NCBI RefSeq assembly: GCF_000176855.2
Contig: NC_015138.1
Coordinates: 3,596,001-3,660,000 of the forward strand
Origin: Paracidovorax avenae ATCC 19860
GTDB taxonomy: Bacteria > Pseudomonadota > Gammaproteobacteria > Burkholderiales > Burkholderiaceae_C
DNA length: 64,000 bases
Direction of reading: 5' to 3'
The notes beneath the pieces are model-generated. The model was given only the letters and a program-made list of their open reading frames with translations. It did no database searches and was not told where the DNA came from. The number at the start of each line of letters is the position of its first letter. Position 1 is the first letter of the stretch. This document shows, one piece after another, positions 37,163 to 45,799 of the stretch. A program made the position numbers and the translations under genes.

Positions 37163-37544
37163 GGGAGCCCTTGCAGGCCGCCCGGCGCGGCCACCGGCGC
37201 GCGGCAAGCCGGCAGCACGGGTGCGTGCTCGGCAGTGGCGCGGAACGGGGAAAGCGGCAGAGGCATGGATGGAAGACGGACGAGGATCAGGGGGCAGCAG
37301 GGTGCATGGCCACCGGCCGTGCGCACGCCGCAGGCCGTCCCGGCGACGCGCACCGGGGAAGCGGCGAGGCCCGGGCAAGCCCAGGCAACCCGCGATTTTA
37401 GTCTGCCGCAGAGGCCGGCGCCGCCACGCGCCGCCCATCCGCGGCGTGCACGGCCGAGGGGGCATTGGGCCGCGATGCCGGCGCGGCCTTAGAATCCGCG
37501 CGATCCGGCCCGCCCCGCGGCCCCCGCACCACACCATCGAGCCC
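37163..37544. other. 382-base divergent intergenic region hda/purM
   Basis: No gene is supported. TAAAAT on the minus strand (complement of 37395-37400) is a possible -10 box for hda. TAGAAT at 37490-37495 on the plus strand is a possible -10 box for purM, giving a leader of about 40 bases, with TTGGGC at 37465-37470 as a poor -35. The 230 bases between 37163 and 37394 would be a long hda leader, G+C-rich without a visible structured element. Confidence 0.4.
37490..37495 (+). promoter_or_regulatory. Candidate -10 box of purM
   Basis: TAGAAT lies 50 bases before the purM ATG in otherwise G+C-rich sequence. It matches the hexamer found before valS and hemX, which supports a shared housekeeping sigma use. 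The -35 is not clear. Confidence 0.4.
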
Positions 37545-38603
<1,059 letters not shown>

Positions 38604-38639
38604 TCGGCCAGCACGTTCCACCACGCTCCCGCGCCACCC

Positions 38640-39698
38640 ATGGAGCCGCTTCCGACGGCCGAACTGCCTCCCGCTGCGCCGACGCGCGGCGTGCGCACGG
38701 CCAGCTACCTGCTGATGGGCGGCGCCCTGCTGCTCGTGATGTGGCAGGGCCTGCTGCCCGGCCTGATCTGCGCCTGCCTCGGCTTCCTGCTCACCCGCTG
38801 GCTCGCGCCGCGGCTGGCCGGCACGCTGCCGCGCGGCTGGCAGGCCGGTGGCCGTGCCATGCACACAGGCCAGGTGGTGGCTGCCACGCTGGTCGGCATC
38901 GCGCCGCTGGTGCTGCTGGCGCTGGCGGCCACGCATTCGCGCACCTACGTGGTGGAAGCACCGCAACAGTACCGCGAACTGCTCGACTTCCTGGCCCGGA
39001 CGGTGCTGGAGCTGCGGCTCAAGCTGCCGCCGGACATCGGCGCACACCTGCCCGAGGGCGCGGCGGAGATCCAGCGCACCATCGCCGGCTACCTGGGCGC
39101 CAAGGCCGGAGCGCTGGCGATGGCCGGCCGTGCATGGCTCGGCGGGCTGCTGCACGCCTATGTGGGCCTGCTCATCGGCACGCTGGCCGCAGTGCGGGCG
39201 ACCGGCGGGCAGCGCGGGCCGCTGGCCGTGGCGCTGGCCGACCGCATCACCTACCTGGGCGAGGCGTTCCGCCAGATCGTGGCGGCGCAGTTCTGGATCG
39301 CCACGTTCAACACCCTGCTCACCGCGCTGTTCCTGCTGGCCATCCTGCCGCTGTGGGGCCTGCGCCTGCCCTACACCCCCGCCCTCATCACGCTGACCTT
39401 CCTCGCGGGCCTCGTGCCCATCGTGGGCAACCTGCTGTGCAACGCGGTCATCACCATCGTGGGCCTGTCGGTTTCGCCGACCGCGGCCATCGCCTGCCTG
39501 GCCTTCCTGGTGCTGATCCACAAGGCCGAATACGTCATCAATGCCAAGGTGGTGGGCCAGCGCACGCACATGGGCGTCTGGGAGCTGCTGTCGGTGATGT
39601 TCGTGGCCGAGGCGGTGTTCGGCCCCGCGGGCCTGGTGGCGGCCCCGCTCTTCTACGCCTACCTCAAGAAAGAGCTGGAAGCCGTGCGGCTGGTGTGA
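38640..39698 (+). CDS. AI-2E family (PerM-like) transporter
   Basis: A 352-residue inner-membrane protein of the AI-2E/PerM exporter family. Hydrophobic helices occur at about residues 20-55 (SYLLMGGALLLVMWQGLLPG), 75-100, 160-190, 215-260, 265-290 and 305-345. The long soluble loop at about 100-155 is typical for the family. The conserved C-terminal part reads GLVPIVGNLLCNAVITIVGL and GPAGLVAAPLFYAYLKKEL. It follows purM, a neighbourhood also seen with hda/purM in other beta-proteobacteria. The substrate is unknown; the family name does not prove autoinducer transport. Confidence 0.88.
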   Translation: MEPLPTAELPPAAPTRGVRTASYLLMGGALLLVMWQGLLPGLICACLGFLLTRWLAPRLAGTLPRGWQAGGRAMHTGQVVAATLVGIAPLVLLALAATHSRTYVVEAPQQYRELLDFLARTVLELRLKLPPDIGAHLPEGAAEIQRTIAGYLGAKAGALAMAGRAWLGGLLHAYVGLLIGTLAAVRATGGQRGPLAVALADRITYLGEAFRQIVAAQFWIATFNTLLTALFLLAILPLWGLRLPYTPALITLTFLAGLVPIVGNLLCNAVITIVGLSVSPTAAIACLAFLVLIHKAEYVINAKVVGQRTHMGVWELLSVMFVAEAVFGPAGLVAAPLFYAYLKKELEAVRLV

Positions 39699-39820
39699 CG
39701 TCCGCATCCACGGCGCTTGTCCGGAATTGATCGATGCAGGTCCGCGCTCGGCCGGACTTTTCCGTACGCTCACGGCACCATCAAGGCAATCCAACCACCA
39801 CCCGCCTACGGGAGATTGCC

Positions 39821-40420
39821 ATGAAAACCTGTCTGTTAGTGATCGACGTGCAGGAGTCGTTCCGCCACCGCCCTTTTTTCTCGGAAGCAGGCCTGCACGC
39901 CTACCTGGCGGCACAGAACGCGCTCATCGAGGGTTGCGAAGCGCGCGGCATTCCCATCGTGCGCATACTGCACAGCGACGGCCCCGAAGAGGCATCGAAC
40001 CCCTTCGCGCTCGCATCCGGGCATGTGCGCCCCCTGGCCGGGCTGGCCGCATTCACGCCCGCGGCGGAGTTCACCAAGCACCGCCACAGCGCGCTGGTGG
40101 GCACCGGCCTGGATGTCTGGCTCACGCGCCAGGGCATCGGCCGGCTGATCGTGAGCGGCATCCGCACCGAGCAGTGCTGCGAGACCACCGCGCGCCACGC
40201 CAGCGACCTGGGCTGGGAAGTGGACTATGTGGGCGAGGCCACGCTGACCTGGGACATGCGCCATCCCGACGGCCGGATGCTGGCGGCAGCGGACATCCTG
40301 GCCCGCACGGAGACGGTGCTTGCAGGCCGCTTCGCCACCCTGTGCACGGCCGCCGAGGCGCTGTCCCGCGCCACCGCTGCCGCGGCAACTGCAACGGCGC
40401 ACGCCCTGGAGGCCGCATGA
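39821..40420 (+). CDS. Isochorismatase-family cysteine hydrolase
   Basis: A 199-residue cysteine hydrolase. The family triad is present: Asp9 in LLVIDVQESF, a Lys in FTKHRHSAL, and the nucleophilic Cys in GIRTEQCCETTARHASDLGW. The length and motif style are of the nicotinamidase/isochorismatase group. The substrate is unknown. GGGAGA precedes the ATG at 39821. Its stop overlaps the start of a DJ-1/PfpI gene as ATGA, and that gene in turn overlaps a GlxA-type regulator, so the three form one coupled operon. This suggests that it acts on an amide or carbamoyl compound sensed by the regulator. Confidence 0.9.
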   Translation: MKTCLLVIDVQESFRHRPFFSEAGLHAYLAAQNALIEGCEARGIPIVRILHSDGPEEASNPFALASGHVRPLAGLAAFTPAAEFTKHRHSALVGTGLDVWLTRQGIGRLIVSGIRTEQCCETTARHASDLGWEVDYVGEATLTWDMRHPDGRMLAAADILARTETVLAGRFATLCTAAEALSRATAAAATATAHALEAA

Positions 40421-41067
40421 GCACCGCAGCCTTCCGCGTGGCCATCCTGGCGTTCGACGACGTGGAGGCGCTGGACCTGGCCGGCCCTTACGAAGTCTTC
40501 ACCACCGCCGCACGCATGCATGCGCGCCAGCAGCCCGGCACGCCGCCGCTGTTCGACGTGCGCTGCGTGGCCCGGCCGGCCACAGGCGAGGCCGTGGTGC
40601 GGGCGCGCGCAGGGCTGCGCATCGTGCCGGACGGCGATTTCAACGACACCGCGCCGGCCGATGTGCTGATCGTGCCGGGCGGCGTCGTGGACGGCGCGAT
40701 GCGCTGCCCCGACACCCTCGCCTGGATCGCGCGCGCCGCCTCGGCCGCCCGGGTGACGGCCTCGGTCTGCACCGGTGCCTTCCTGCTCGCGGCCTCGGGC
40801 GTGGTGCGCGACGGCGCGGTCACCACGCACTGGGAGGATGTGGACGACCTGCGCACGCAGTTCCCGCAGCTCGACGTGCGCACGGACGTGCGCTGGGTTC
40901 AGCATGGCGGCGCCGGCCGGCTTTTCACCTCGGCGGGCATCAGCGCCGGCATCGACCTATCGCTGCACCTCGTGGAACGCCTTGCCGGGCGCGCGCTGGC
41001 TGAACGCACGGCCCGCCAGATGGACACGCCCTGGCATCCCGAACCGCAGGAGAGACCAAACACATGA
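40417..41067 (+). CDS. DJ-1/PfpI family protein (isonitrile hydratase-like)
   Basis: A 216-residue protein of the DJ-1/PfpI superfamily. The strand-elbow motif with the reactive cysteine is VTASVCTGAFLLAASGV, and the N-terminal AILAFDDVEALDLAGPYEVF carries the conserved acidic residue beside the site. THWEDVDDL and the GLLHL-type C-terminal helix are those of the isocyanide hydratase subgroup and of the sensor halves of GlxA regulators. No DNA-binding domain is attached. It overlaps both neighbours by four bases. Likely an enzyme (isonitrile hydratase or glyoxalase-like), with low confidence on the reaction. Confidence 0.88.
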   Translation: MSTAAFRVAILAFDDVEALDLAGPYEVFTTAARMHARQQPGTPPLFDVRCVARPATGEAVVRARAGLRIVPDGDFNDTAPADVLIVPGGVVDGAMRCPDTLAWIARAASAARVTASVCTGAFLLAASGVVRDGAVTTHWEDVDDLRTQFPQLDVRTDVRWVQHGGAGRLFTSAGISAGIDLSLHLVERLAGRALAERTARQMDTPWHPEPQERPNT

Positions 41068-42053
41068 ACAGTGACAGGCCCGACCCGATCCACGTCGTCT
41101 TCGCCCTGCTGCCCCACAGCCTGGTGCTGGACTGGGCCGGCCCGGCAGAAGCGCTGCGCATCACCAACCAGTGCCTGCGCGCGCAGGGCTTGCCCGAGCG
41201 CTTCGTGCTGCACTTCGCGAGCCCCACGCCGCAATCGGTGACTTCGGTCGGCGCCGTGCTCAGCGGGCTGGAGCCCCTGCCCACGGCATGGCCTGCCGCC
41301 GCCTGGGTGGTGCTGATCGGCCTGCCGGGTGCGGCGATCGACGTGGCGACCGAAGAGGCCCGCGCGCTGCTGCACTGGCTGCGCGGCCTGCGGCCGGAAC
41401 GCAGACGGCTCGAGCTGCTGACCATCTGCGCGGGCTCGGTGCTCGCGGCCCATGCCGGGCTGCTCGCGGGCCGGCGCGCCACCACGCACCACCAGCACCT
41501 CGCGGAACTGCAGCAGGTGGAGCCGCACTGCGACGTCGTGGCCAACCGGGTCTTCGTGCCAGATGCCCCGCTCTACAGCAGCGCAGGGGTCACCACCGGC
41601 ATCGATCTCGTGCTGCACCGCATCGCGGACGAATGCGGCCCGGCCATTGCCGCGCAGGTGGCGCAGACCATGGTGGTGGCGCTGCGGCGCGGTCCCCACG
41701 ATCCGGAGTTCTCGCCGTTCCTCGCGCACCGCGACCACCTGCACCCGGCGCTCCACCGCGTGCAGGACGCGGTGTCGCAGCACCCGGCGGGCGACTGGAG
41801 CGTTCCTGCGATGGCCGAGGTCGCGCATGCCTCGCCCCGACATCTCACCCGCCTGTTCATCGACCATGCGGGCATCGCCCCGCTGGCCTGGCTGCGCACC
41901 ATCCGGCTCGCCACGGCCGAGGCGGCGCTCAACACGGGCCATACGGTCACGCAGGCGGCGGCCATGGCGGGCTTCAGCTCCGACACCCAGCTGCGCCGGG
42001 CATGGCACCGGTTCGGGCGCGGCGGCACGCCGTCCGGGGCGGCGCGCGCCTGA
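41064..42053 (+). CDS. GlxA-type AraC-family transcriptional regulator
   Basis: A 329-residue regulator with an N-terminal DJ-1/PfpI-like domain (residues 5-190; HVVFALLPHSLVLDWAGPAE, LTICAGSVLAAHAGLL) and a C-terminal AraC helix-turn-helix domain at about 225-325 (WSVPAMAEVAHASPRHLTRLF, VTQAAAMAGFSSDTQLRRAW). This is the GlxA domain order. Members respond to small metabolites such as glycine betaine derivatives or nicotinate. The start overlaps the stop of the DJ-1 gene. As last gene of its trio it probably controls the operon. The reactive cysteine region CAGS differs from the enzyme form, in keeping with a sensor role. Confidence 0.93.
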   Translation: MNSDRPDPIHVVFALLPHSLVLDWAGPAEALRITNQCLRAQGLPERFVLHFASPTPQSVTSVGAVLSGLEPLPTAWPAAAWVVLIGLPGAAIDVATEEARALLHWLRGLRPERRRLELLTICAGSVLAAHAGLLAGRRATTHHQHLAELQQVEPHCDVVANRVFVPDAPLYSSAGVTTGIDLVLHRIADECGPAIAAQVAQTMVVALRRGPHDPEFSPFLAHRDHLHPALHRVQDAVSQHPAGDWSVPAMAEVAHASPRHLTRLFIDHAGIAPLAWLRTIRLATAEAALNTGHTVTQAAAMAGFSSDTQLRRAWHRFGRGGTPSGAARA

Positions 42054-42077
42054 CGCGCAGGTATCGCGGCGCCGCCG

Positions 42078-43355
42078 TCAGTCGTCGAACAGGCGCCGCG
42101 TCTCGGGCACGCGGGTCGCGGCCTCCGCCTCGCGCGCCTCATCTTCCGTCAGCAGATTGCCCACGCGCACCCCCAGCAGCCGCAGGCGCCTGTCCAGCGG
42201 CACGCGCTTGAGACATTCGCCCGCCGCGCGCCGGATGGCGGCGGGGTCCCGCGTATGGGCGGCGATGGTCTGGTCGCGCGTGGCGATCTTGAAATCGTCG
42301 TAGCGCAGCTTGATGCCGATGGTCTTTCCCACGTAGCCCTTGCGGCGCAGGTCTTCGGCCACGCGCTCGCACAGGTCGGTGAAGATGCGGCCGAGTTCCG
42401 CGCGGTCGCGCACGGCGTGCAGGTCGCGGTCGAACGTGGTCTCCCGGCTCATGGAGACAGGCTCGCTTTCGGTCACGACGGCCCGGTCGTCGCGGCCCCA
42501 GGCGGCCTCGTGCAGCCAGGCGCCGTACGCCTTGCCGAAAGTGCGCACCAGCCAGTCGCGCGGACGCGCCGCGAGGTCGCCGATGGTGTGGATGCCGTAC
42601 GACTGCAGCTTCGCGTCCGCCTTCGGCCCGATGCCGTTGATCTTGCGGCAGGCCAGCGGCCAGATGGCCTCCTGCAGGTCGCCCTCGTGCACGATCGAGA
42701 TGCCGTTGGGTTTGTTGAATTCGCTCGCCATCTTGGCGATGAGCTTGTTGGGCGCGACGCCGATCGAGCAGGTCAGGCCCGTGGCGTCGAAGATGCTCTT
42801 CTGGATGAGCCGCGCGAGAACCCGCCCGCCCTCGCGCTGGCCGCCGGGGACCGCGGTGAAGTCGATGTACACCTCGTCCACCCCGCGGTCTTCCATGACG
42901 GGGGCGATGGAGAGGATCACGTCCTTGAACATCCGCGAGAAGCGCCGGTAGGACGCGAAATCCACCGGCAGCAGGATGGCCTGCGGGCACAGCCGCGCCG
43001 CCTTCATCAGGCCCATGGCCGAGCCCACGCCGAACTGCCGGGCCGGGTAGGTGGCGGTGGTGATCACGCCCCGGCCCACGTAGTCGCGCAGCAGCGGGAA
43101 GGCCTCCACGGGGATTTCGGATTCGCGGCCTGCATAGGCCCGGGCGAGTGCCTCGTCTTCGTTGCGGCGGCCGCCGCCGATGACGGCCGGCAGGCCCTTG
43201 AGCTGCGGATAGCGCAGCAATTCGACCGAGGCGTAGAAGGCATCCATGTCCAGGTGCGCGATGCGGCGCGGCAGGGGCGCTGCCGCCGCGCCGGCGGAAG
43301 GGGCCGCGGCCTGCGGCTGCGCGGACGTGTCAGGGGAGGCGCTCACGGAACGCAT
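42078..43355 (-). CDS. dinB: DNA polymerase IV (Y-family)
   Basis: An error-prone translesion polymerase. The 425-residue protein has the catalytic motif IAHLDMDAFYASVELLRYP at about 32-50, the second catalytic motif as DRGVDEVYIDFTAV, and the YARQFGV-type fingers (TATYPARQFGVGSAMGL). The helix-hairpin-helix thumb is INGIGPKADAKLQSYGIHT, and a little-finger domain follows. The motif usually written SxDExY is GVDEVY here; catalytic Asp and Glu are present. The N-terminal 28 residues are an Ala/Pro-rich extension. The ATG at 43355 is the best start. Regulation by LexA cannot be shown; no LexA box is seen. Confidence 0.95.
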   Translation of the reverse strand: MRSVSASPDTSAQPQAAAPSAGAAAAPLPRRIAHLDMDAFYASVELLRYPQLKGLPAVIGGGRRNEDEALARAYAGRESEIPVEAFPLLRDYVGRGVITTATYPARQFGVGSAMGLMKAARLCPQAILLPVDFASYRRFSRMFKDVILSIAPVMEDRGVDEVYIDFTAVPGGQREGGRVLARLIQKSIFDATGLTCSIGVAPNKLIAKMASEFNKPNGISIVHEGDLQEAIWPLACRKINGIGPKADAKLQSYGIHTIGDLAARPRDWLVRTFGKAYGAWLHEAAWGRDDRAVVTESEPVSMSRETTFDRDLHAVRDRAELGRIFTDLCERVAEDLRRKGYVGKTIGIKLRYDDFKIATRDQTIAAHTRDPAAIRRAAGECLKRVPLDRRLRLLGVRVGNLLTEDEAREAEAATRVPETRRLFDD

Positions 43356-43420
43356 TGTGCCGCGCCTGCCCGGTGCCTGCTGTGCACGGCGGGGTACCCG
43401 GCCGCGGTCCGGGCATCCGT

Positions 43421-43945
43421 TCAGCGGACGGTGATGATGTCGCGGTGCATGGGCGCCAGCAGCGCCAGCAGACGGCTCTGCTGCGCGAAGGGAATGCCCT
43501 CGGCATCCATGGCGTCCTGCAGCAGTTCCACCAGCACGTTGAAATCGCTCCGGCGGATGCGCAGGTCGGCATGGGCGTCCTTCATGCTGACGCCTTCGTA
43601 TTCGCAGGGGCCGCCGGTCACCACGCACAACTGTGCGGCGATGCTGTCCTTGAGCGCGCGCGGGCGAACCCCCTTGAAGATCGGGCCGATCTGCGGATGC
43701 ACGATGGCGGCATCGATGAGCCGGTCCACCACGCGGGCGATGCGCTCGCGCCCGCCCAGCGCTTCGTATAGGCCGGGGGGCGCCGGCAGCACCGAGGTAT
43801 CGACCGGCTGGCGCGGGACCGGCGGCGGAATCAGGGGGGCCTGGGTGGGCGGCATATCCTGCGCATGGGCCGGAGCCATCGTGCCCGGCAGGCTGCAAGC
43901 GAGGAAGGCCGCGCCGGCGGCCAGGGCGTACCGGAGAAGGGTCAT
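43421..43945 (-). CDS. Exported group I truncated haemoglobin
   Basis: A 174-residue protein with a signal peptide (about 1-28, ALAAGAAFLACSLPG..AHA) and a Pro-rich linker, followed by a group I truncated haemoglobin domain. Conserved elements are LYEALGGRERIARVVDRLID, HPQIGPIFKGVRP, the pair AQLCVVTGGPCEYEG and KDAHADLRI, where His125 would be the proximal haem ligand. Two cysteines in the LCVVTGGPC segment could form a disulfide in the periplasm. Cytosolic trHbs handle NO or O2; an exported one is unusual. It is followed, on the same strand upstream, by DUF3034 with only 22 bases between, so the pair is probably cotranscribed. Confidence 0.9.
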   Translation of the reverse strand: MTLLRYALAAGAAFLACSLPGTMAPAHAQDMPPTQAPLIPPPVPRQPVDTSVLPAPPGLYEALGGRERIARVVDRLIDAAIVHPQIGPIFKGVRPRALKDSIAAQLCVVTGGPCEYEGVSMKDAHADLRIRRSDFNVLVELLQDAMDAEGIPFAQQSRLLALLAPMHRDIITVR

Positions 43946-43967
43946 GGGGTGGCTCCTGCCGCGCATC

Positions 43968-44924
43968 TCAGTAGGCCGCCTGCAGCGACAGGTAGGCGCC
44001 GCGCTGGCGCCGGTAGGCGGTCACGCCGGGCACGACGCGGCCCAGATCGACATAGGCCAGCGTGATGGAGAGATGCTTGCTGGGCGCCCAGACCACGAAG
44101 ATGTCGCGCCAGTCGTCCTCGCGCAGCGCGTCGCCCAGCCCGGCGGCGCGGCCCAGCGCCCGCAGGTTGTCGGGCTTGAAGCGCCATTCCGCGCCCACCG
44201 CCAGGTCGCGGCGCAGCAGGTACGCCACGGAGAACTCCGGCTGCAGCGAGCGCCCCGACCTGGCCGGTCCGCGGCCACCGAAGCCCAGCAGGCCGTTCTG
44301 GTTGGCGTTGGTGGAGCGCAGCGTGGCGTGCACCAGCAGGTTGCGGTCGAGCAGCAGCTTGGTGGCGCTCACATAGACATCCGTGCCCTCGGTGTCCGCA
44401 CCCAGGAACTGGATCACGCCGCCGGCCGATGCCGGGTGCAGCCGCTTGTGCTCCACCCCCACGGAAATCTGCGGCATGGGCGAATCGGTGTCGAGGATGG
44501 CGTCGCCAGCCAGCCGCACCTTGGCACCGATGATGTCCATCTTGAGGTGCAGGTCGGGCTCCACGCCGAACGGCGCCACCGCATTGAGTGCGGAGGCGGG
44601 CGCCGCGCCGAAATCCTGGCGCGCCACGGACAACTCCACCCGGTCGTACAGGCCGAGCGCGAGCCCCGAGCTGGTCAGGCCGTAGTCCCGCGTACGCAGC
44701 CGCGTGGCGAAGGCGCTCACGCCGATCTCGCCTTCCGCCGCGTTGGTGCCGATCACGGCCCAGGGCGTGAGCCCGCCGCCTGCGGCCCCGGAGATGGAAC
44801 TCACGCCGCCGGTGAGAGGCAGCTTGCCTGTGTCCGCACCGCCGGGGGCGGACAGTGCCATGCCGAGCATGGCCAGCACGGGCGCGCGGAATGTCCGCAT
44901 CGCAAGCCTGCGACGAAACCTCAT
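43968..44924 (-). CDS. DUF3034 family protein (probable outer-membrane barrel)
   Basis: A 318-residue exported protein of the DUF3034 family. After a basic N-terminus and signal segment (AMRTFRAPVLAMLGMALSAPGGA) the sequence alternates hydrophobic and polar residues in many short strands (YDRVELSVARQDFG, NLLVHATLRSTN, LSITLAYVDLG) and ends in the aromatic residue Tyr, features of outer-membrane barrels. The ribosome site AGGAGG eight bases before the ATG at 44924 fixes the start. It is the first gene of a pair with the exported truncated haemoglobin. The family function is unknown. Confidence 0.88.
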   Translation of the reverse strand: MRFRRRLAMRTFRAPVLAMLGMALSAPGGADTGKLPLTGGVSSISGAAGGGLTPWAVIGTNAAEGEIGVSAFATRLRTRDYGLTSSGLALGLYDRVELSVARQDFGAAPASALNAVAPFGVEPDLHLKMDIIGAKVRLAGDAILDTDSPMPQISVGVEHKRLHPASAGGVIQFLGADTEGTDVYVSATKLLLDRNLLVHATLRSTNANQNGLLGFGGRGPARSGRSLQPEFSVAYLLRRDLAVGAEWRFKPDNLRALGRAAGLGDALREDDWRDIFVVWAPSKHLSITLAYVDLGRVVPGVTAYRRQRGAYLSLQAAY

Positions 44925-45178
44925 GGGACCCACCTCCTGGAGCCGCAGTATGCCAGCGCCCCCGCTGGCGCGGTACCCCGGATGCTCTCGCCCGCATCAC
45001 TGCGCACTACGGGGAATCCCGAAGTAGCGAATCCATCCGCGCGGGCCGGACGTAAAGAAGGCAGCTTTCCAAAAACCAGAACTCCAGCCCGGGAAAGCCG
45101 TCCGGCACGCAGGCCCTTCCAGTGCGCACACCTTTGCAGCGCCCCTGCCCTTTTCCTTCATCACCAAGGAGTGTTCCC

Positions 45179-45727
45179 ATGCGAATCCATCTTCCCCTCG
45201 CGATCGTCGCCACCCTGGGCCTGGCGGCCTGCAGCCACATGGGCAGCAGCCCCATGGCAGCGTTCTCCCAGGCCTCCCTGCCCGCGGCGGTGCAGGTGCC
45301 CGCCGGCCACAAGGTGGCCCTGGAAACCGTGGGCAAGGGAGAAATCACGTACGAATGCCGCGCCAAGAAAGACATGCCGGGCGACTTCGAATGGGTGTTC
45401 GTCGGCCCGGACGCCAAGCTCCAGGACCGCAAGGGCGCCATGGTGGGCCGCTACTGGGGCCCGCCCGCCACCTGGGAAAGCAATGACGGCTCCAAGGTAA
45501 CCGCCACGCAGGTGGCCGTGGCGCCCGCCGGCACGGGCAACATCCCGCTGCAACTGGTCAAGGCGAATCCTGCCACGGGGATGGGGGCGATGCAGGGCGT
45601 GGCCTACATCCAGCGCGTGGCGACGCAGGGCGGCGTAGCGCCGGCCATGCCCTGCGCGGCGGGCAATGCCGGGCAGAAGCAGATCGTGAAGTACCAGGCC
45701 GACTACATCTTCTGGCGCGCCGCCTGA
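45179..45727 (+). CDS. DUF3455 lipoprotein
   Basis: A 182-residue lipoprotein: signal peptide with lipobox LAAC (Cys at about residue 18), then the DUF3455 domain from about residue 38 (VPAGHKVALETVGKGEITYEC). Conserved segments are FEWVFVGPDAKLQDRKG, VGRYWGPPATWESNDGSKV and IPLQLVKANPATG. The C-terminal region GVAYIQRVATQGGVAPAMPC supplies the second and third cysteines. AAGGAG precedes the ATG at 45179. The family is often found in bacteria and fungi and its function is undefined. It stands alone on the plus strand, followed by a strong terminator. Confidence 0.9.
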   Translation: MRIHLPLAIVATLGLAACSHMGSSPMAAFSQASLPAAVQVPAGHKVALETVGKGEITYECRAKKDMPGDFEWVFVGPDAKLQDRKGAMVGRYWGPPATWESNDGSKVTATQVAVAPAGTGNIPLQLVKANPATGMGAMQGVAYIQRVATQGGVAPAMPCAAGNAGQKQIVKYQADYIFWRAA

Positions 45728-45751
45728 AGCGCACCGACCGGTCCGGATGAG

Positions 45752-45786
45752 AAAAGGCCCCGGGCCTCGCGGCGCCGGGGCCTTTT
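45752..45786. terminator. Bidirectional terminator between DUF3455 and chemoreceptor
   Basis: AAAAGGCCCCGG at 45752-45763 pairs perfectly with CCGGGGCCTTTT at 45775-45786. Both arms carry an A or T tract, so it can end the DUF3455 transcript from the left and the chemoreceptor transcript from the right. It is a textbook convergent terminator. Confidence 0.93.
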
Positions 45787-45799
45787 GCCGTCCGGAACA

